This document shows positions 22,430 to 24,899 of a DNA stretch of 24,899 nt, piece by piece; positions within the stretch are counted from its first letter, which is position 1; every line of letters begins with the position of its first letter. The DNA lies in contig MSXR01000012.1 of the NCBI GenBank assembly GCA_002083655.1, positions 1 through 24,899 of the forward strand, given 5' to 3'. The stretch comes from Proteobacteria bacterium ST_bin14. GTDB lineage: Bacteria; Pseudomonadota; Alphaproteobacteria; Sphingomonadales; Sphingomonadaceae. A model generated the notes under the pieces. That model worked only from the letters and a program-made list of their open reading frames with translations. It was not told where the DNA came from and made no database searches. Position numbers and translations under genes: made by a program.

Positions 22430-23095
22430 TCAAGCGCGGGTCGCGGTCGCCTGCTCGGTCAGCCTGGCCAGATCAGTCACCACTATCCTGCGATACCCAA
22501 GCCTGATGGCACCTGATTGCGCCAGCCGGCTCAGAATTTGCCCCATGGTAACGCGCGACACACCGACCAGGTTGGCCAACGCCTCCTGGGTGGTATGCAA
22601 TTCCGGCCCGGATCGCCTGACCATACCGGCCAGCGCCCGCGCGACGCGCGCTTCAGCGGACAGCGAGCGATCCCCCTCGATCCGGTCCAGCGCAATGCGG
22701 AGCTGATTGCCGAGCGATTTCAAAAGCCAGCGGCCGAAATCGGGCTGTTGCTGGAAGAGCCGGTCGATCAAGGCAGCGTCGATCCGTATCAGTGCCGCGT
22801 CCGTTTCGGCCAGCACATCAACCTGACGTGGCATGCCCGTGAAATAAGCCAGTTCCCCAAACAAATCCCCCGGGCCAACCACCGCATAGACCGTGACGGT
22901 GCCGTCGGGCCCAAATCGGCAGATCGACACGGCACCCCTTTCCACCAGCCAGAACCCATCAGCGGCATCACCCTGATGCTGGATAATGGCACCAGCGGCA
23001 AAATGGCATCGCCGCCCCTCGCGGATCAGCAGGGCGGCCATGTCGCCATCGGCGCGGGTGGGGGCAATTTCTGCTAATTGATAGGTTCTTTGCAT
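22430..23095 (-). CDS. Crp/Fnr-family transcriptional regulator
   Basis: The 221-residue product has an N-terminal cyclic-nucleotide-binding-type barrel (about 20-120) with Q-H-Q-G-D-A-A-D-G-F-W-L-V-E-R-G-A-V and G-P-G-D-L-F-G-E-L-A-Y-F-T-G. A dimer helix follows, then a C-terminal winged helix-turn-helix with T-Q-E-A-L-A-N-L-V-G-V-S-R-V-T-M-G-Q-I-L. Only two scattered cysteines are present, so it does not carry the FNR iron-sulfur cluster; the effector is unknown. The start at 23095 is where family similarity begins; an extension to 23152 through a TTG is possible. It is divergent from the desaturase-like gene over 82 bases and may control it. Confidence 0.92.
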   Translation of the reverse strand: MQRTYQLAEIAPTRADGDMAALLIREGRRCHFAAGAIIQHQGDAADGFWLVERGAVSICRFGPDGTVTVYAVVGPGDLFGELAYFTGMPRQVDVLAETDAALIRIDAALIDRLFQQQPDFGRWLLKSLGNQLRIALDRIEGDRSLSAEARVARALAGMVRRSGPELHTTQEALANLVGVSRVTMGQILSRLAQSGAIRLGYRRIVVTDLARLTEQATATRA

Positions 23096-23140
23096 TCTTG
23101 TTCGGTTTGTCGCGCTATTCCCGGATTCGCAAGCGGCCAG

Positions 23141-23152
23141 TTGAGCAATCAA
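23141..23152. promoter_or_regulatory. possible Crp/Fnr-type operator
   Basis: TTGA-GCAA-TCAA is a perfect palindrome of the FNR/CRP half-site bases (TTGA...TCAA) in the divergent promoter region. The spacer is 4 bases rather than the usual 6 between these tetramers, so it is not a canonical site. Confidence 0.3.
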
Positions 23153-23177
23153 GCCGCACCAAGATGGGAGATTTGCG

Positions 23178-24023
23178 ATGCCAATCGCAACATGGGTGGT
23201 GATTGCGATTTATCTGGCGTTTGGCCTGATCGAATTTCTGCGTTCCGACCTGTTTTCAAAGAGCGAACAATGCCGCAATGACGGCATCGTCGAAGTCATC
23301 TCGACGACCTTGCTGCTGGTTGTCACCCAGCCGCTGATCCTTGCGGGCGTCAACTGGCTCGGGTTACGATACTTCCCTCAATATCAGGGCGCGCTGAGCG
23401 GAATAAGCATATTCCTCGCCGTGCCGCTGTTCCTCATATTTGAAGACATGGTGCAATATTGGTGGCACCGTGCTTCGCACAGCGTATCATTTCTCTACAA
23501 TCTTCACCGCGCGCATCACAACGCCCGCTATATGAGCGTGCGCCTGGTCTATCGAAACAACATTATCTATTATGCCTTGATGCCCAGCATCTGGTTTGCA
23601 TCGACATTGGTCTATCTGGGGTTGGGTTGGTTTTACGCCGGCTATCTGATCATCAAATTATTGGTGATCATCGGCGCGCACAGCGATGTGAAATGGGACG
23701 AACCCCTGTACAATGTCCCCTGGCTCTCGCCGGTCATGTGGATCGTGGAACGCACCATATCGACGCCTGCGACCCACCATGCCCATCATGGCCGCCACGC
23801 CACTGACAGTGCGGTGCATTATAAGGGCAATTACGGGAACCTGTTGTTTTTCTGGGATGTGCTGTTCGGCACCGCCAAGATCACGCGGACCTACCCCCAA
23901 AGCTATGGCGTCGAGAACCTGCCAGACGCGACGCTGGGCCAGCAATTGCTCTGGCCAATCTTCCCGGAAAACAAGGATATCGATTGCCGCGTGCCGGGCG
24001 CATCGCCGCGCTCAGCCGCATAA
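23178..24023 (+). CDS. sterol desaturase / fatty acid hydroxylase family membrane protein
   Basis: Members are diiron membrane enzymes that hydroxylate or desaturate lipids. The 281-residue product shows the family's histidine boxes: H97-R-A-S-H101, H110-R-A-H-H114 and T-H200-H-A-H-H204-G-R-H. Hydrophobic helices lie around 5-20, 40-60, 75-92 and 130-168. All iron ligands appear present. GGGAG precedes the ATG by 8 bases. The substrate is open: carotenoid, fatty acyl or ether-lipid hydroxylation are all known in the family. It is alone on its strand and divergent from the Crp/Fnr regulator, which suggests conditional membrane-lipid modification. Confidence 0.9.
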   Translation: MPIATWVVIAIYLAFGLIEFLRSDLFSKSEQCRNDGIVEVISTTLLLVVTQPLILAGVNWLGLRYFPQYQGALSGISIFLAVPLFLIFEDMVQYWWHRASHSVSFLYNLHRAHHNARYMSVRLVYRNNIIYYALMPSIWFASTLVYLGLGWFYAGYLIIKLLVIIGAHSDVKWDEPLYNVPWLSPVMWIVERTISTPATHHAHHGRHATDSAVHYKGNYGNLLFFWDVLFGTAKITRTYPQSYGVENLPDATLGQQLLWPIFPENKDIDCRVPGASPRSAA

Positions 24024-24207
24024 TCGCGCAAACCCGCCGCCGCCGCCAGCTACCTGTCGGGCAGATCGCTTGGGCGGATTCGGCGGATAGACGTTGACCA
24101 AAGCGGCATCATCGTGGCACTCGGCAAGCGCAATCAGGGGCCCAGCGTAAACCGCGCTGTTAACCCGTGCGTTGCCAAAGCCAGAAAACCGCGTTTTTTG
24201 CGCTTTT

Positions 24208-24250
24208 GCGGGTGTAGCTCAATGGCAGAGCAGAAGCTTCCCAAGCTTAC
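24208..24250 (+). pseudogene. 5' half of a tRNA-Gly (anticodon CCC), 3' half missing
   Basis: The sequence matches the first 43 bases of an alphaproteobacterial tRNA-Gly: acceptor strand GCGGGTG, D arm GCTC-AATGGCA-GAGC, anticodon arm GAAGC-TTCCCAA-GCTTA with CCC at 24240-24242. The expected T arm (GGGTTCGATTCCC) and the acceptor complement CACCCGC are absent. The sequence switches instead to AT-rich palindromic DNA. The gene cannot make a folded tRNA, so this is a recombination remnant or a partly duplicated attachment site. Confidence 0.75.
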
Positions 24251-24251
24251 C

Positions 24252-24330
24252 GCAACCGCAGATTTCTGCGGGTTTGCGCTGTAAAGCGACCTAAAATAAA
24301 ATAAACAAAATCAGCCACTTAGAAATCTGC
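24252..24330. repeat. nested palindromes next to the broken tRNA-Gly
   Basis: CCGCAGA-TT-TCTGCGG (24256-24271) is a perfect hairpin. The arm GCAGATTTCT (24258-24267) is repeated as its exact inverse AGAAATCTGC at 24321-24330. GCTGTAAA follows both arms as a direct repeat. Between them is an AT-rich spacer (CTAAAATAAAATAAACAAAA). This arrangement resembles recombinase core or arm sites but no integrase is in the window. Confidence 0.5.
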
Positions 24331-24658
24331 TGTAAAACGCTGCACGCCTAATTGCATCGTTAATCCACCTTGTTTTTGCAGCATGTTCTGGCGGTTAGTT
24401 CTCGGTCGGCTTGACCCAAAATCGGTCACTCAGCTTCGCTCCTGCGCTCCCCAAAACCGGACACTCGTTCATCTTGGCCACACGCGACCGCTGCGCACCC
24501 TAATTGTCGTCGTTCGACGCAACGCTCCGCGTTCCTAAAACTTGCCGTTCCTTTAGGATCTTGGTCAGCACCCGGGAAGGTCCGAAGCTGGGGCGCAAAG
24601 CTGCTCGGCGGTCAGCGCCCCAGTTGCGGTCATTGTCGGAACGTGGCCTAATCTCGAC

Positions 24659-24772
24659 ATGCCTGCTCTTGCCAATCTATCAAATACGACAACCCAGCGC
24701 TTTAATGAGCTGCTGCGTAAGATCGTGAAGCATCAGCCGGTTGAGATGCCCGAAGCCACTAAGCCGTTCTAG
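24659..24772 (+). CDS. possible small protein or remnant (37 residues)
   Basis: An ATG frame encodes M-P-A-L-A-N-L-S-N-T-T-T-Q-R-F-N-E-L-L-R-K-I-V-K-H-Q-P, then a Pro/Glu-rich end. The Q-R-F-N-E-L-L-R-K-I-V segment resembles the helix of small alphaproteobacterial proteins found near toxin-antitoxin or mobile genes, but no ribosome-binding site is evident. It may be a fragment only. Confidence 0.25.
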   Translation: MPALANLSNTTTQRFNELLRKIVKHQPVEMPEATKPF

Positions 24773-24878
24773 ATCCGTGCAACTCGTTGCCCTTGCAGTA
24801 TTATGCGTCTCGGGTTTGTGGCTTGTAACCATTGGCGCATTGATGGCGCTTGATCCGCAGCGGTGCCTCCACATTTTG

Positions 24879-24899
24879 TGACCTGCTCCCCTGAAAAGT
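24879..24899 (+). mobile_element. possible start of a second IS3-family element at the window edge
   Basis: The last 21 bases begin TGACCTGCTCCCCTG, similar in pattern (TGA-CTGC-CCC) to the left end of the IS3 remnant at 3077. The rest lies beyond the window, so this cannot be confirmed here. Confidence 0.3.

Larger units (their letters stand above)
24331..24899. other. gene-poor stretch at the right edge
   Basis: About 570 bases with no supported gene of normal size and mixed base composition unlike the coding blocks on the left. It holds one weak 37-codon frame (24659-24772) and a possible IS end. It looks like decayed or junction DNA. Confidence 0.5.

Noticed and set aside
1..24899. CRISPR array, phage structural genes, toxin-antitoxin pair or biosynthetic cluster
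   Set aside because: No regularly spaced repeats, Cas motifs, capsid or tail proteins, paired toxin genes or modular enzymes were seen on either strand.

Overview
The window looks like a chromosomal segment of an alphaproteobacterium, most probably a member of the Sphingomonadales. This is inferred from the aroA-cmk-rpsA-ihfB order, a FYDLN-acid (TIGR02300-type) protein next to a class II AroA, a TorF-type porin, the style of the small membrane proteins and the high-GC codon use. No 16S gene is present to confirm it.

Left part (1-3463): an accessory-looking strip. It holds the tail of a pyridoxamine-phosphate-oxidase-like protein, then a tight cluster of an AhpD/carboxymuconolactone-decarboxylase (CMD) protein, a DUF1348/NTF2-like protein, a short divergent CMD-like protein and a 59-residue protein. 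A DJ-1/PfpI protein follows, then a lipoprotein-like fragment with no start codon, cut by an IS3-type remnant that keeps its left end and orfA but not orfB. The strip stops at the 3' end of an intact tRNA-Ala(GGC), which suggests an island or scar at a tRNA.

Core part (3464-8737): tRNA-Ala and the FYDLN-acid gene on the minus strand, then aroA, cmk, rpsA, a strong intrinsic terminator, ihfB and tRNA-Leu(UAA) on the plus strand. This is the conserved shikimate / nucleotide / translation / nucleoid-protein block.

Middle part (8929-15974): a one-helix membrane protein and a class II aldolase on the minus strand. Divergent from them is a polyhydroxyalkanoate (PHA) locus: a short PhaE-like subunit, a class III-type PhaC, a GNAT acetyltransferase (these three overlap by 4 bases at each junction) and an alpha/beta hydrolase. 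Convergent to that is a minus-strand pgsA-moaD-moaE set with a 5-base gap and a 4-base overlap. Next is an LplT-like MFS transporter.

Right part (16005-24023): a 29-residue membrane microprotein, an OmpR-type response regulator with its histidine kinase (TTG start, overlapping), a ferredoxin/rubredoxin-type FAD reductase, a PyrC-type dihydroorotase, a TorF-family porin with a terminator and two inverted repeats upstream, a Crp/Fnr regulator, and a divergent sterol-desaturase/fatty-acid-hydroxylase protein.

Far right (24208-24899): the 5' half of a tRNA-Gly(CCC) is abruptly replaced by AT-rich sequence with palindromes, followed by about 570 bases with no convincing gene and a possible IS3-family end at the window edge. 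This reads as a second recombination-scarred tRNA boundary. I did not find an unambiguous new system. The strongest leads are the compact two-subunit PHA synthase, the CMD pair with a degenerate active site, the microprotein, and the two tRNA-associated junctions.
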